Source: Terrabacter sp. MAHUQ-38 (GTDB taxonomy: Bacteria; Actinomycetota; Actinomycetes; Actinomycetales; Dermatophilaceae). Taken from it: DNA of 64,000 bases. The DNA is taken from contig NZ_JACVCU010000002.1 of NCBI RefSeq assembly GCF_014518425.1, positions 496,001 through 560,000 of the forward strand. The letters run 5' to 3'. The position numbers and the translations under genes are program-made. This document shows, piece by piece, positions 8,701 to 18,132 of the stretch. The stretch's first letter is position 1. Every line of letters begins with the position of its first letter. The notes under the pieces are model-generated. The model did no database searches and was not told the DNA's origin. It worked only from the letters and a program-made list of their open reading frames with translations.

Positions 8701-9798
8701 CTACCCGGATCGTCGTTGGGGGCGCTTGCGCCATGTGCCCGCGGACTCCGACACGAGGCCGAGCCGCTCGAGCCGTCCCAGGGCGGCGCGCACCGTCAAC
8801 GGTGCGTGCGCGGACGAGCGCACGATGGCGTCGAGGGTCAGGCCGGACCGGAACGGCACCGCATCGAGGACCACCGTGTCGACGGGCGGCAGGTCGTCCT
8901 CCGGGCGGCTGGGCGCCCGGGCCGGCTCGCACGAGTCGACGCCGAGGTCGCCGACGAGGTCGATCACCTCGTCTACCGACGTGACGAGCACAGCCCGCTC
9001 CTCGCGGATCTCCTGGTGGCACCCGGCGGACGTCATCGACGTGACAGGTCCCGGCACCGCTCCGACGGGCCGGCCGGCCTCGATCGCGTGCTTGACCGTG
9101 TTGCGGGACCCGGAGCGCAGGTCCGCCTCGACGACGATCGTGCCCCGGGTCATCCCGGCGATGAGCCGGTTGCGTGAGAGGAAGCGGGTCTTCATCGGTG
9201 CGGAGCCGGGGGCGACCTCCGAGACGACGAGCCCGTCCCCCGCGATCCGGGTGAGGAGGGCGGCGTGGCCCGACGGGTAGGGGCGTTCGACGCCACCGGC
9301 GAGGACGGCGACCGTGGCCCCGTCGACGGCGAGAGCGCCGCGGTGAGCGGCTCCGTCGATGCCGAAGGCAGCGCCCGAGACGACGGCCCAGCCACGCCGG
9401 GCCAGTCCGGCGGAGAGATCCGCGGCGAGCTGCTCGCCGTACGCCGTCGCCGTTCGCGAACCGACGACGGCGACCGAGCGGTGGACGGTCTCGGCCAGGT
9501 CGAGCGCCCCGCGGACCCAAAGGCACCACGGCGGCACCGAGATGGAGTCGAGACGTTCGGGCCATTCGTCGTCACCGGGGACCACCACACGGGCACCGAC
9601 CTTGGCTGCGATGTCGAGGTCGCGTTGCGTGTCGAGCGCCGCGACCCTGGCCCGGAAGCGGGACAGACGCCCGGCGCCGGCGCGCACGCGGTCGAGGGTC
9701 TCCGCCGCGCCCACCGTGCGGACGAGCCGGTCGACCTCGGCGTCGCAGGGCTCCACGACCCGCGAGAGGGCTGCCCGCGCGAACCGGTCAGCATCCAC
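8701..9798 (-). CDS. dprA: DNA-processing protein DprA/Smf
   Basis: DprA binds incoming single-stranded DNA and loads RecA during transformation. The 365-residue protein has an N-terminal helical domain, then the Rossmann-like DprA core with VAVVGSRTATAYGE (about residues 108-121), AFGIDGAAHRGAL, the pocket motif GGVERPYPSGHAAL and RNRLIAGMTRGTIVVEA. A C-terminal winged-helix (DAIVRSSAHAPLTVRAALGRLERLGLV) is present. GTG at 9796-9798 follows GGAGG at six bases. It follows comM by 27 bp in the xerC-dprA-comM-yraN group. Its presence alone does not prove competence, as it is nearly universal. Confidence 0.95.
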   Translation of the reverse strand: MDADRFARAALSRVVEPCDAEVDRLVRTVGAAETLDRVRAGAGRLSRFRARVAALDTQRDLDIAAKVGARVVVPGDDEWPERLDSISVPPWCLWVRGALDLAETVHRSVAVVGSRTATAYGEQLAADLSAGLARRGWAVVSGAAFGIDGAAHRGALAVDGATVAVLAGGVERPYPSGHAALLTRIAGDGLVVSEVAPGSAPMKTRFLSRNRLIAGMTRGTIVVEADLRSGSRNTVKHAIEAGRPVGAVPGPVTSMTSAGCHQEIREERAVLVTSVDEVIDLVGDLGVDSCEPARAPSRPEDDLPPVDTVVLDAVPFRSGLTLDAIVRSSAHAPLTVRAALGRLERLGLVSESAGTWRKRPQRRSG

Positions 9799-9825
9799 GG
9801 CACACCTCCACCCGAACTCGATCGC

Positions 9826-11388
9826 TCACGCGGCCACCCCCGCACGGTGACGCAGCGACAAGGCGAGGTCGACCTCCTCGCGTCCGGGTCTCTGGAGCCC
9901 CATGAGGTCGGCGATGGTCCAGGCGCAGCGCAACGTGCGGTCGTAGCCGCGCAGGGTGACGGCGCTGGTCTCGAGCGACCGGTCGAGTGTCGTCGTCGCC
10001 GAGGCGGGCAGCCGCCATGGTCGGCCTCGCAGTACCGAGCCCGGCACGTCGGCGTTGACCCCACGGCGGCGCTCGAGCACCTCACGCCAGCGCTCCCCCT
10101 GCGCCGCACGGGCAGCTGCGACCCGTGCAGCGACGGAGGCGGTCGTCTCTCCGGCGGACGCGCCCGCCATGGACAGCCCGGGAGGTTGCACATGCACCTG
10201 GAGGTCGACCCGGTCGAGCAGCGGGCCGCTCAGCTTGCCGAAGTAGGAGCGCCGCATCATCGGCGTGCACGTGCAGTCGAGCCCCTTGCCCCACCCGTTG
10301 CCGCACGGGCAGGGGTTCGCGGCGAGGACGAGCTGGAAGCGGGACGGGAACGTCACCGTCTCCTGTGCGCGGGCTATGGAGACGAGGCCGCGCTCGAGTG
10401 GCGTGCGCAGCGACTGGAGCACGCCCTTGTCGAACTCGGGGGTCTCGTCGAGGAAGAGGACACCGCGGTGGGCCTGCGTGATGGCGCCCGGACGGATGCG
10501 GCCCGAGCCGCCCCCGATGACCGCGGCCTGCGAGGCGCCGTGGTGCGGCGCGACGAACGGCGGGTGCGTGATGAGCCGGACGTCGTCACCCGACCCGAGC
10601 GCGCCGAGCACCGAGTGGATGGCGGTGACCTCCATCGACTCGGCTTCGTCGAGCGGGGGCAGCAGTCCCGGCAACCGCTCGGCGAGCATCGTCTTGCCCG
10701 CGCCCGGCGGGCCCGCGAGCAGGAGGTGGTGTCCTCCGGCTGCTGCGATCTCCAGGGCTAGCTTGGCGTCCGCCTGGCCGACGACCTCGCTGAGGTCTCG
10801 GGCCTGCTCGGGCGGAGCCGGCTCGTGGAGCGGCACGCGCACCTCGTCGACCGGACGGCCGTTGCCGAGCGTGTCGTAGCGACGGACCAGCTCGGTCACC
10901 TCGGCCACGGGGTGCACCCGCACACCGGCGACGAGCCGCGCCTCGCCCGCGTTGGCGACGGGTACGACGACGTGCCGCACTCCCGCGAGTGCCGCAGCAT
11001 GGACGAGCGGCAGCACGCCGGGCACCGGACGTACCGTGCCGTCGAGCCCGACCTCGCCGATGTGGACGACGTCTCGCACGACGTGACCGGGGATGTGCTC
11101 CATCGCGGCCGCAACCGCCACGAAGATGCCCAGGTCGAAGCCCGTGCCGATCTTGCGCTCGCCCGCCGGCGACAGGTTCACCGTGACGCGGCGCTGGCTC
11201 ACGACCATCTTCTCGATGAGCGCCGCTGCTGCCTTGATCCGGTCGGACGACTGCTTGACGGCCGAGTCCCCGAGCCCGCTGATCGCGAAGCCCGGCAACC
11301 CGCTCGTCACGTGCGCCTCCACCTCGACGACGAACCCGTTGACGCCGCGGAGCCCGACCGAGCGCGTGCGCCCCAGCCCGACACCCAT
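9826..11388 (-). CDS. comM: ComM/YifB family AAA+ Mg-chelatase-like ATPase
   Basis: ComM is a hexameric helicase promoting branch migration during natural transformation in proteobacteria. This protein has 520 residues. An N-terminal Lon-protease-like fold (VEVEAHVTSGLPGFAISGLGD) is followed by the AAA+ core: Walker A LAGPPGAGKTMLAERL, Walker B GVLFLDETPEF, the sensor RFQLVLAANPCPCG, and the Cys-containing LDCTCTPMMRRSYFGKLSGPLLDR segment. A C-terminal Mg-chelatase domain completes it. The ATG at 11388 overlaps the yraN stop (ATGA), so the two are translationally coupled. Confidence 0.93.
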   Translation of the reverse strand: MGVGLGRTRSVGLRGVNGFVVEVEAHVTSGLPGFAISGLGDSAVKQSSDRIKAAAALIEKMVVSQRRVTVNLSPAGERKIGTGFDLGIFVAVAAAMEHIPGHVVRDVVHIGEVGLDGTVRPVPGVLPLVHAAALAGVRHVVVPVANAGEARLVAGVRVHPVAEVTELVRRYDTLGNGRPVDEVRVPLHEPAPPEQARDLSEVVGQADAKLALEIAAAGGHHLLLAGPPGAGKTMLAERLPGLLPPLDEAESMEVTAIHSVLGALGSGDDVRLITHPPFVAPHHGASQAAVIGGGSGRIRPGAITQAHRGVLFLDETPEFDKGVLQSLRTPLERGLVSIARAQETVTFPSRFQLVLAANPCPCGNGWGKGLDCTCTPMMRRSYFGKLSGPLLDRVDLQVHVQPPGLSMAGASAGETTASVAARVAAARAAQGERWREVLERRRGVNADVPGSVLRGRPWRLPASATTTLDRSLETSAVTLRGYDRTLRCAWTIADLMGLQRPGREEVDLALSLRHRAGVAA

Positions 11389-11753
11389 CAGCACACCCCG
11401 CGCAGGTGCTCGAGCCGGGCCCGGCCGGACCGTGGCCGCAGGATCGAGATGACGTCGATCCGCAGGGCGAGACCGCGCGCGGACTCGGTGTGCTCGTCGC
11501 GCCACAGCCCGGCGAGGCGCCGCAGCCGGCGCTGCTTCCTCCACGTCACGGCCTCGAACGGTGCCCCGAAGGCCTCGGTCGTGCGGGTCTTCACCTCGCA
11601 GACGACGAGGTCGCTGCCGTCGCGGGCGACGACGTCGATCTCACCGCGCACGCACCGCCAGTTGCGGTCGAGGATCGTCAGCCCCTCGGCGGCGAGGTAC
11701 CGGCACGCGAGGCGTTCGCCGTAGTCGCCGAGGGCGCGGGTGGAGAGGTCCAT
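11388..11753 (-). CDS. UPF0102/YraN family nuclease-fold protein
   Basis: This 121-residue protein has the restriction-endonuclease-like fold of the YraN family. GDYGERLACRYLAAEG is the N-terminal helix, and GEIDVVARD plus VVCEVKTRT give the D/ExK-type catalytic pattern. Function is unknown; a Holliday-junction role is often suggested. ATG at 11753 is preferred over GTG at 11762 because GGGAGG sits nine bases before the ATG. It heads the yraN-comM-dprA-xerC transcript, after a 114-bp gap containing one GGCATAC heptamer. Confidence 0.9.
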   Translation of the reverse strand: MDLSTRALGDYGERLACRYLAAEGLTILDRNWRCVRGEIDVVARDGSDLVVCEVKTRTTEAFGAPFEAVTWRKQRRLRRLAGLWRDEHTESARGLALRIDVISILRPRSGRARLEHLRGVC

Positions 11754-11867
11754 AGCGGCCACCCTCCCGGCGCCGCCCCGGGGACGACAGGCCCCGGCGC
11801 GAGGCTGTGGACGGCATACGTCCTCGGTCAGGGGATGTGGACGACGGTGGCCGGGAACCCCACGGGC

Positions 11868-12188
11868 TCAGGAGAAGTCGCCGCTCTCCGGCAGCTTGAT
11901 GTCGGGCTTGGGCAGCTCCTCGACGTTGACGTCCTTGAACGTCACGACCCGAACGTTCTTGACGAAGCGGGCCGGCCGGTAGATGTCCCACACCCACGCG
12001 TCGGCCATCGTCACGTCGAAGAAGACCTCACCACCGTCGCTGCGCACCTTCACGTCCACCGAGTTCGCGAGGTAGAAGCGCCGCTCGGTCTCGACGACAT
12101 GGGTGAAGAGGCCGACGACGTCGCGGTACTCCTTGTAGAGCTGGAGCTCCATCTCGGTCTCGTACTTCTCGAGATCTTCCGAACTCAC
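11868..12188 (-). CDS. DUF2469 family protein
   Basis: This 106-residue actinobacterial protein of unknown function is recognised by its start ([20 protein letters not shown]), [22 protein letters not shown] and the Trp-rich [20 protein letters not shown]. It has no signal peptide or membrane segment. The start overlaps the rnhB stop by four bases (ATGA). The pairing with rnhB is conserved in mycobacteria (Rv2901c next to rnhB), suggesting co-translation; the role is not known. Confidence 0.92.
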   Translation of the reverse strand: MSSEDLEKYETEMELQLYKEYRDVVGLFTHVVETERRFYLANSVDVKVRSDGGEVFFDVTMADAWVWDIYRPARFVKNVRVVTFKDVNVEELPKPDIKLPESGDFS

Positions 12189-12955
12189 CTGATCGCCGTC
12201 CCTGTCTGCTCTGCCGTGATGGCCACCGGAGCGAACGTCTCCGTCCCCTCATTCAACACCTCGACCGGTGTGTCGGAGTACACGCCGGGCAGACGCCACG
12301 AACGCCGGTGCAGCTCGCACGGCCCGAGCCGTGCCAGCGCATCCATGTGCTCGGGAGCCGAGTACCCCTTGTTGAGCGACCAGCCGTATGCCGGGTGCTC
12401 CTCCGACAGCGCCACCATGAGCCCGTCGCGCTCCACCTTCGCCAGCACGCTCGCCGCCGCCACCGACGAGCACTTCAGGTCGGCCTTGATCATCGTCGTG
12501 ACCGGCGGTGTCGTCGGCGCGGCCTCGTCGGCGAAGGCCAGCAGCCCCACTTCGGAGGGCGCCGTGAGCCAGTCGTGGTTGCCGTCGAGGATGACGAGGT
12601 CGGGCACGACGCCGAGCGCGTCGAGGGCGCGCTTGCCCGCGAGGCGCAGTGCCGCCATGATGCCGATCTCGTCGATCTCGTCCGCGCTCGCGTGCCCCAC
12701 GGCGTAGGCGACCGCCCACCGCTGGATACGTGGCACGAGGCCGCGGCGGGCCCGCTCGGTGAGCAGCTTGGAGTCCTTGACGCCGATCGGGGCCGACCGC
12801 ACCTGCTCGTCGATGACGACGACGCCGACGCTGACGGGCCCGGCGAGCGCGCCGCGGCCGACCTCATCCATGCCGGCGAGCAGCCGGTGCCCCGAGCGCT
12901 GCAGGGCACGCTCGACCCTCAGCGAGGGCTTCTTGGACGGGGCGGTACGAGGCAC
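12185..12955 (-). CDS. rnhB: Ribonuclease HII
   Basis: RNase HII cuts RNA in RNA:DNA hybrids and starts ribonucleotide excision. This protein has 256 residues. The metal-binding acidic cluster is in [17 protein letters not shown], with [14 protein letters not shown], then [10 protein letters not shown] and the late Asp in [23 protein letters not shown] at 12955 is chosen since GGAG lies five bases upstream; another GTG at 12961 abuts that element. Its stop overlaps the DUF2469 start, and lepB ends 17 bp upstream, giving a lepB-rnhB-DUF2469 operon. Confidence 0.94.
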   Translation of the reverse strand: MPRTAPSKKPSLRVERALQRSGHRLLAGMDEVGRGALAGPVSVGVVVIDEQVRSAPIGVKDSKLLTERARRGLVPRIQRWAVAYAVGHASADEIDEIGIMAALRLAGKRALDALGVVPDLVILDGNHDWLTAPSEVGLLAFADEAAPTTPPVTTMIKADLKCSSVAAASVLAKVERDGLMVALSEEHPAYGWSLNKGYSAPEHMDALARLGPCELHRRSWRLPGVYSDTPVEVLNEGTETFAPVAITAEQTGTAIR

Positions 12956-12972
12956 GGGCACTCCGGGTGGCT

Positions 12973-13866
12973 TCAGCTCGCGACCTTGGTCGTCGAGGCG
13001 CTCGGCTTGCCGCCCGGTGCCGGGTTGAGCGTGGACTTGCCGGTGGGCCGGGTGCTGGGCGTCGTCGGCGAGGGCACCTCGGCGAAGGTCCGCTCGGGCA
13101 CGCCGAGCCACGTCACGTGGTCGATCGGCCACACGACGAAGAGCGCCCGACCGACGATCTTGTCCATCGGCACCGACCCGGTGGCGCCCGTGCCGTCGTC
13201 GTGCCACCGGCTGTCGGAGGAGTCGGAGCGGTGGTCGCCCATCACCCAGACGCGTCCGGCCGGCACGACGATGTCGAACTTCTTGCCCTCGCTCGGCGCG
13301 TCGCCCGGCTTGACGTACGGCTCGGTGATCTCGACGCCGTTGACCTTGATCTCGCCCGAGTCGCCATCGGCCTCGACGTGGTCACCGGGCAGCCCGATGA
13401 CCCGCTTGATGAGGTGGTTCTCGGAGTCCTCGGGGAGCAGGCCGACGAACACGAGCGCGTCGTGGAACGGCCCGCCGACGGTGCTCCTCACCCCACCGGC
13501 ACCGCCGAGCCAGGGGCTGGGCACACCGGGGTCCTCGAAGACGACGACGTCACCGCGCTTGAGGTCGAAGGGCCCGGGCGTCAGCTTGCTCACGATGACG
13601 CGGTCGTCGCGCACGAGGGTGTTCTCCATCGAGCCCGACGGGATGTAGAAGGCCTGGAAGAGCCAGGTCTTGACGATGAACGAGAGCGCCATCGCGAGGA
13701 CGACGACGATGACCAGCTCCTTGATCCCGGCGAGGAGCGTGGCCCCGAAGCCGCGGGGCTCGTCCTCGAAGTCCTCGTCGAGGTCGTCGAACTCGTCGGG
13801 CTCGTCGGTGTCGTCAGCAGGGCGCCCGCGCGTCGGGTCCTCGGGGCGTCCGGTGTACTGCGACAT
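12973..13866 (-). CDS. lepB: Signal peptidase I (first of two)
   Basis: This is a type I signal peptidase, 297 residues. A charged Asp/Glu-rich N-terminal cytoplasmic region (about 45 residues) leads to one membrane segment ([21 protein letters not shown]). Then come box B with the Ser nucleophile in [22 protein letters not shown], the catalytic Lys in [13 protein letters not shown], and box [14 protein letters not shown]. The C-terminal 30 residues are Thr/Ser/Pro-rich. ATG at 13866 overlaps the stop of the upstream lepB copy (ATGA); a GTG one codon earlier is also possible. Confidence 0.93.
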   Translation of the reverse strand: MSQYTGRPEDPTRGRPADDTDEPDEFDDLDEDFEDEPRGFGATLLAGIKELVIVVVLAMALSFIVKTWLFQAFYIPSGSMENTLVRDDRVIVSKLTPGPFDLKRGDVVVFEDPGVPSPWLGGAGGVRSTVGGPFHDALVFVGLLPEDSENHLIKRVIGLPGDHVEADGDSGEIKVNGVEITEPYVKPGDAPSEGKKFDIVVPAGRVWVMGDHRSDSSDSRWHDDGTGATGSVPMDKIVGRALFVVWPIDHVTWLGVPERTFAEVPSPTTPSTRPTGKSTLNPAPGGKPSASTTKVAS

Positions 13867-14612
13867 CACTCACCATTTCGTGGGGCGGGGGCAACGTGTC
13901 CTGGGTCGACCGGTCCGAGCCGATCGAGCGGCCAGTATCGCACCCAGACCTTGCCGATGATGTCCCGCCCGGGCACCATGCCGCCACCCGGCTCGCCGAG
14001 GTGGGCGCGGGAGTCGGCGGAGGCCCCGCGGTTGTCGCCCATGACCCAGAACCGGTCGGCCGGGACGGTCACGTCGAAGGTCGTGGCGCTCGGCCGCTGG
14101 CCTGCGGCCAGGTAGGGCTCGGTCACGGCGACGCCGTTGACCTCGAGCCGTCCGTCCGGTGCGCAGCAGCGCACGTGGTCGCCGGGCAGACCGATGACCC
14201 GCTTGACGTAGTCGGTCGGCTGCCCCTTGCCCGCCAGGCTCTCGACGGCCTCGGTGATCGTCTGGAGGACCCCACGCTCGGGCACGTCGAGGTTGAACGC
14301 CTCCGAGGCGTCGAACACGACGATGTCGCCGCGCCGGAGCTCGTCGGGCGACGTCGTGCGGTCGACGAGGATCCGGTCGCCGACGAGCAGGGTGTCCTGC
14401 ATCGACTCGCTCGGGATGCCGAACGGCGTGACGAAGAAGGCTCGCACCACGACGATCCCGAGCAGGAAGAGCGCCGGCCCGAGCAGCCAACGATGCCGGC
14501 GTGCCGCGGCGTACGCCGAGGACGGGCGGGCCGACGACGACGAAGGCGCGGTGGACCCCGGCTCTGGGGGCGTCCCGGACGTCGTGTCCGGGACGGCCCG
14601 CTCGGGGTCCAC
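13866..14612 (-). CDS. lepB: Signal peptidase I (second copy)
   Basis: This 248-residue protein has the same domain order: a Ser/Pro-rich N-terminus, one membrane helix (LLGPALFLLGIVVVRAFFV), Ser in IPSESMQDTLL, RGDIVVFDAS, Lys in [13 protein letters not shown] and box E VMGDNRGASADSR. Differences from its neighbour (SES rather than SGS, a CC pair after the Lys box, divergent tails) argue for old paralogy, as with the multiple sip genes of Streptomyces. It lies 42 bp downstream of rplS and is coupled to the next lepB. Confidence 0.92.
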   Translation of the reverse strand: MDPERAVPDTTSGTPPEPGSTAPSSSSARPSSAYAAARRHRWLLGPALFLLGIVVVRAFFVTPFGIPSESMQDTLLVGDRILVDRTTSPDELRRGDIVVFDASEAFNLDVPERGVLQTITEAVESLAGKGQPTDYVKRVIGLPGDHVRCCAPDGRLEVNGVAVTEPYLAAGQRPSATTFDVTVPADRFWVMGDNRGASADSRAHLGEPGGGMVPGRDIIGKVWVRYWPLDRLGPVDPGHVAPAPRNGE

Positions 14613-14654
14613 CGCGCCTCGCGTGGTCAGACGGATGTCTGCGTCAGCAGGTCG

Positions 14655-15029
14655 TCAGCTCTTCGAGTCGGCCTTGGCCGGCACCGTCTCGCGCTTCTCG
14701 CGGATCTTGGCCGCCTTGCCGCGCAGGCCACGCAGGTAGTAGAGCTTCGCGCGACGCACGTCACCGCGGGTGACGACCTCGATCTTGTCGATGATCGGGG
14801 TGTGCAGCGGGAAGGTGCGCTCGACGCCGACACCGAAGGAGATCTTGCGGACGGTGAAGGTCTCGCCGACACCACCGCCGTGGCGACGGATGACGACGCC
14901 CTGGAAGACCTGGACACGCGAGCGCGTGCCCTCGATGACCTTGACGTGGACCTTGAGCGTGTCACCCGCGCGGAACTCGGGGATGTCCGAGCGCAGCGAC
15001 GCGGCGTTGATCTCGTCGAACGTGTGCAT
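14655..15029 (-). CDS. rplS: 50S ribosomal protein L19
   Basis: L19 contacts 16S rRNA at the 30S-50S interface. This 124-residue protein shows [33 protein letters not shown] and [21 protein letters not shown], then [22 protein letters not shown]. Length is usual. AGGAAAG precedes the ATG. It begins a transcript that runs into the two lepB genes, rnhB and DUF2469. Confidence 0.97.
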   Translation of the reverse strand: MHTFDEINAASLRSDIPEFRAGDTLKVHVKVIEGTRSRVQVFQGVVIRRHGGGVGETFTVRKISFGVGVERTFPLHTPIIDKIEVVTRGDVRRAKLYYLRGLRGKAAKIREKRETVPAKADSKS

Positions 15030-15182
15030 GATGCTTCGCTTTCCTAGGCGCCACAGGCCACCTCGTCACAGATGTGGGTCACGTCCGTCGGGCCGCGTGG
15101 GCCACCGGGAGGACTGCTGTCCCGAGATGGTGACCCGACTCCCCCTGTGGCAGGGGCCGTCGTGTAGCGGACGCAAGGAGCA

Positions 15183-15212
15183 AGTCTGCCAGAGCACACG
15201 GCATACCTGAAA
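15183..15212 (-). promoter_or_regulatory. Putative rplS promoter
   Basis: On the minus strand TTTCAG and CAGACT are 18 bp apart. The context TCTGGCAGACT closely parallels the rpsP promoter candidate (TCTGGCAGAAT). The leader would be about 150 nt. The GGCATAC heptamer sits in the spacer. Confidence 0.4.
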
Positions 15213-15258
15213 TCGGCGACAGCCGAAGAACGGGGCCGAGGGGCCTAGCGTGGCCCCC

Positions 15259-16017
15259 GTGGACGTCTCCCCCGGCTGGCCCGTCGGCCTGTGCCTCGTC
15301 ATCCTGCTCGCCATCACCGTCGTCGCGAACCGCCTCGGCGGCATCGGTCTCGGGCGGCAGTCGGTGGTCGCCGGCGGGCGCGCGATCCTGCAGCTCTCGC
15401 TCGTGGCGCTGGTGATAACCGCGGTCGTCGGCTCGCTGTGGCTCTCGTTCGTCGCGGTGGTCGTCATGTTCGCCATGGCGGTCGCGACCACGTCGAAGCG
15501 CGTCGGGGCCCCGCGCATGTGGCCGTGGGCAGCGGCAGCGATGGCCTGCGGCGTGGTGCCCGTCGTCGGCATCGTCCTCGCGACGGGAGCCGTGCCCCTG
15601 ACCGGGGTCGCCGTCATCCCCGTCGCGGGCATCGTCATCGGCAACACCATGACCGTCCACACGCTCGTCGGCCGACGCACCTTCGCGGCGCTGCGCGAGG
15701 AGCACGGGCAGTACGAGGCGTCGCTCTCGCTCGGCCTGACCTCGGACCAGGCGATCGACGAGATCATCGCTCGTCGAGTGCCCGAGGGCATCGTCCCCAG
15801 CCTCGACCAGGTGCGTACGTCAGGTCTCGTCACCCTGCCCGGGGCCTTCATCGGCGTCATGCTCGGCGGCGGGAGCGCCGTCCAGGCGGCGACAGCACAG
15901 GTGCTCGTGCTCTTCGCGATCATGGCGACGCAGTCGATCACCGCAGGCGTCCAGGCTGCGCTGATCCGCCGGCGCAGCCTGCTCCCCGACGACCTCGGTG
16001 TCGCTCTCGTGTCGTGA
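15259..16017 (+). CDS. FetB/UPF0014-type ABC transporter permease
   Basis: This integral membrane protein of 252 residues has about seven hydrophobic segments. ILQLSLVALVI, IVIGNTMTVHTL and GVMLGGGSAVQAATAQVLVLF are typical of the UPF0014/FetB family, whose E. coli member works with the ATPase FetA in iron export. No partner ATPase lies nearby, so the energiser must be encoded elsewhere. TAGCGT ends seven bases before GTG at 15259, giving a leaderless start; GTG at 15250 overlaps that hexamer. It is the only plus-strand gene between rplS and trmD. Confidence 0.85.
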   Translation: MDVSPGWPVGLCLVILLAITVVANRLGGIGLGRQSVVAGGRAILQLSLVALVITAVVGSLWLSFVAVVVMFAMAVATTSKRVGAPRMWPWAAAAMACGVVPVVGIVLATGAVPLTGVAVIPVAGIVIGNTMTVHTLVGRRTFAALREEHGQYEASLSLGLTSDQAIDEIIARRVPEGIVPSLDQVRTSGLVTLPGAFIGVMLGGGSAVQAATAQVLVLFAIMATQSITAGVQAALIRRRSLLPDDLGVALVS

Positions 16018-16023
16018 CGCCGG

Positions 16024-17208
16024 TCAGCGGTGGCGGCGCTTGACGAGGGTGACCGCCCCGGGGATCGGCGCGGGTGCGTCGACGAGGCGGTAGCCGGCCT
16101 TCTTGTACATCCGGAGGTTGTCGGCGCTCTTCGCCCCCGTGTTGAGCGAGAACGTCCGTATGCCGTCCGGCGCGGTCGCCTCGGCGTGCTCGAGGAGGCG
16201 TCGGCCGAGTCCGCGACCCTGCAGGTCGGGGGCGACGCAGAGCCGGCCGATGAACCAGTCGTCGTCGTGGCGCGAGGTGCGGACGGCACCGACGAGGCGG
16301 CCGGCACTGCGGGCGACCCACGTCTGCGTCGTGTCGAGGCTCGCCCGCACGTCGTCGAGGCTCTCGCGCAGCGCCGGGATGTCGAGGGTGTCGTTGGCCA
16401 CCGCCTCCTGCACCCAGCAGGCCCGCATGAGCACGTGCAGCTCGGGCACGTCACCGGGCGTCGCGGCGGCGATCTCGACAGCGGTGCCGGCGAGGGAGGC
16501 GTGCGAGGCATGGAGCAGGTCGGGTCGACGCGCGGCCGTGCGGGCGAGTCGCTGCTCGAGGCGCCATGCCGCGATGGCGGCGTGGTTGCCCGACAGGAGG
16601 ACCTCCGGCACGTCGCGGCCGTTCCACGTGCGCGGCTTCGTGTAGATGGGGTACTCGAGGAGGCCGTCCTCGTGCGACTCCTCGACGAGGGACTCGGCGT
16701 TGCCGATGACGCCGGGCACGAGCCGGCCGACGGCCTCGACCATCGCGAGGACGGCGACCTCACCGCCGTTGAGGACGTAGTCGCCGAGGCTGACCACCGA
16801 GACCTCGAGTCCGAGCTCCTCGCGCGCATGCTCGTAGACACGCTCGTCGATGCCCTCGTAGCGGCCGCACGCGAACGCGAGCCACGGCTCCTGCGCGAGC
16901 TCTCGCGCGAGCGCCTGCGTGAACGGCTGCCCGCCCGGCCCCGGGACGATGAGGTGCGGCCTGGCCCCGGACGGGTTGTCCAGTGCGAGAACGTGGTCGA
17001 GCGCCTCGGACCACGGCTGCGGCTTCATGACCATGCCCGCTCCCCCGCCGTACGGGGTGTCGTCGACGGTGCGGTGCCGGTCGTGGGTGAAGTCGCGCAG
17101 GTCGTGGACGCGCACGTCGAGCAGGCCGTCCTCGCGTGCCTTGCCGATGAGTGAGAGGTCGAGGGGGGCGAGGTAGTCGGGGAAGATCGAGACGACATCG
17201 AGCCGCAT
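16024..17208 (-). CDS. trmD: tRNA (guanine-N1)-methyltransferase TrmD fused to a GNAT domain
   Basis: Residues 1 to about 230 are TrmD, which methylates G37 of tRNAs using SAM through a trefoil knot. [44 protein letters not shown] and [15 protein letters not shown] are all present. Residues about 245-394 are a complete GNAT acetyltransferase ([15 protein letters not shown], then [22 protein letters not shown] as the acetyl-CoA site and [17 protein letters not shown]). Ordinary TrmD is about 230-270 residues. ATG at 17208 matches the family start; GTG at 17235, overlapping the rimM stop as GTGA, is the alternative and gives nine more residues. Confidence 0.95.
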   Translation of the reverse strand: MRLDVVSIFPDYLAPLDLSLIGKAREDGLLDVRVHDLRDFTHDRHRTVDDTPYGGGAGMVMKPQPWSEALDHVLALDNPSGARPHLIVPGPGGQPFTQALARELAQEPWLAFACGRYEGIDERVYEHAREELGLEVSVVSLGDYVLNGGEVAVLAMVEAVGRLVPGVIGNAESLVEESHEDGLLEYPIYTKPRTWNGRDVPEVLLSGNHAAIAAWRLEQRLARTAARRPDLLHASHASLAGTAVEIAAATPGDVPELHVLMRACWVQEAVANDTLDIPALRESLDDVRASLDTTQTWVARSAGRLVGAVRTSRHDDDWFIGRLCVAPDLQGRGLGRRLLEHAEATAPDGIRTFSLNTGAKSADNLRMYKKAGYRLVDAPAPIPGAVTLVKRRHR

Positions 17209-17231
17209 GGCCCGACCCGGGTCGGGCACGG

Positions 17232-17759
17232 TCACTCGGTGCCCTCGCGGTAGAGGTCGAACAGCCCGGGCGGCGGGTCGACGACGACGTGGTCGTCGGC
17301 GACGGTGGGCACGATCCGCTTGACGAACGGCACATAGGCCGTGACGCCGTCGGTGAGCGTGATGACGAGGCGGTCCTGCGCGGGACCGATCTCGAGACCG
17401 CTCACGGTGCCGAGCAGCTCGCCGCTGGTGTCGCGCACCTCGAGCCCGACGAGGTCCTCCTCGTAGAAGGCCTCCTCCTCCACCTGAGGCGCCGACTCGG
17501 GCAGCACGAGACGCGTGCCGCGCAGGCCCTCGGCGCCGGTGCGGTCGGGGATCTCCTCGAAGGTGAGCAGCCAGATGCCGCGGTGCACCCGCGTCGAGGC
17601 GATGGTGAGGGCCTTGGGGACGCCGGAGCCGGACTCGGCCTCGGTCTCGATGACGGTGCCGACCGCGAAGCGCGTCTCGGGGTCGTCCGTGTGCAGCTGG
17701 ACCGTGACCTCTCCCCGCAGACCGTGGGGCTTGCCGATGCGCGCGAGGACGACGTTCAT
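17232..17759 (-). CDS. rimM: Ribosome maturation factor RimM
   Basis: RimM assists assembly of the 30S head around S19. This 175-residue protein has the N-terminal beta-barrel ([26 protein letters not shown]) and a C-terminal PRC-like barrel ([21 protein letters not shown] to [27 protein letters not shown]). It lies in the standard rpsP-KH-rimM-trmD order, separated from the KH gene by 128 bp that hold a hairpin. Confidence 0.96.
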   Translation of the reverse strand: MNVVLARIGKPHGLRGEVTVQLHTDDPETRFAVGTVIETEAESGSGVPKALTIASTRVHRGIWLLTFEEIPDRTGAEGLRGTRLVLPESAPQVEEEAFYEEDLVGLEVRDTSGELLGTVSGLEIGPAQDRLVITLTDGVTAYVPFVKRIVPTVADDHVVVDPPPGLFDLYREGTE

Positions 17760-17823
17760 GAGCCGAATCCTCTCAGGTTTCGCGACGCCCGCGGGACCGC
17801 CATCCGGGACGGGGTCGGGGACG

Positions 17824-17863
17824 CGAGAGGGGCGCCCCGGCCGGAACCGGGACGCCCCTCTCG
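17824..17863 (-). terminator. Hairpin between the KH gene and rimM (attenuator or partial terminator)
   Basis: A perfect 11-bp stem (17824-17834 with 17853-17863) has an 18-nt loop that can fold further. It lies inside what is otherwise one operon and has no U tract, so it may tune rpsP/KH against rimM/trmD levels or stabilise mRNA ends. Function is inferred. Confidence 0.45.
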
Positions 17864-17887
17864 AGGACTCCGACGAGTCGGTGGCGC

Positions 17888-18130
17888 TCAGCGCACGCGG
17901 TCGGTGTCGACGATGTCGACGCGCACGTTGTTGTTGCCGGCGAGGGCCCCCACGACGGTGCGCAGGGCGCTTGCCGTGCGGCCGGAGCGGCCGATGACGC
18001 GTCCGAGGTCATCGGGGTGGACCCGGACCTCGAGCAGCTCACCGCGGCGCAGCTCCTTGCGACGCACGACGACGTCCTCGTCGTGGTCGACGATGCCCTT
18101 GACGAGGTGCTCGAGCGCCTCCTCGAGCAT
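17888..18130 (-). CDS. khpA: KH-domain RNA-binding protein KhpA
   Basis: This 80-residue single KH domain has the signature loop DDLGRVIGRSGRTASALRTVV (GxxG = GRSG). KhpA binds RNA and, in firmicutes, partners with KhpB. It sits directly after rpsP with two bases between the stop and the start, as in other actinobacteria, so it is co-expressed with S16. Confidence 0.94.
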   Translation of the reverse strand: MLEEALEHLVKGIVDHDEDVVVRRKELRRGELLEVRVHPDDLGRVIGRSGRTASALRTVVGALAGNNNVRVDIVDTDRVR

Positions 18131-18132
18131 GC

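Noticed and set aside
7597-11388. XerC plus DprA and ComM read as an integrated element or competence island.
   Set aside because: The order matches the conserved chromosomal cluster of actinobacteria, and no att-like repeats, phage genes or composition change are visible.
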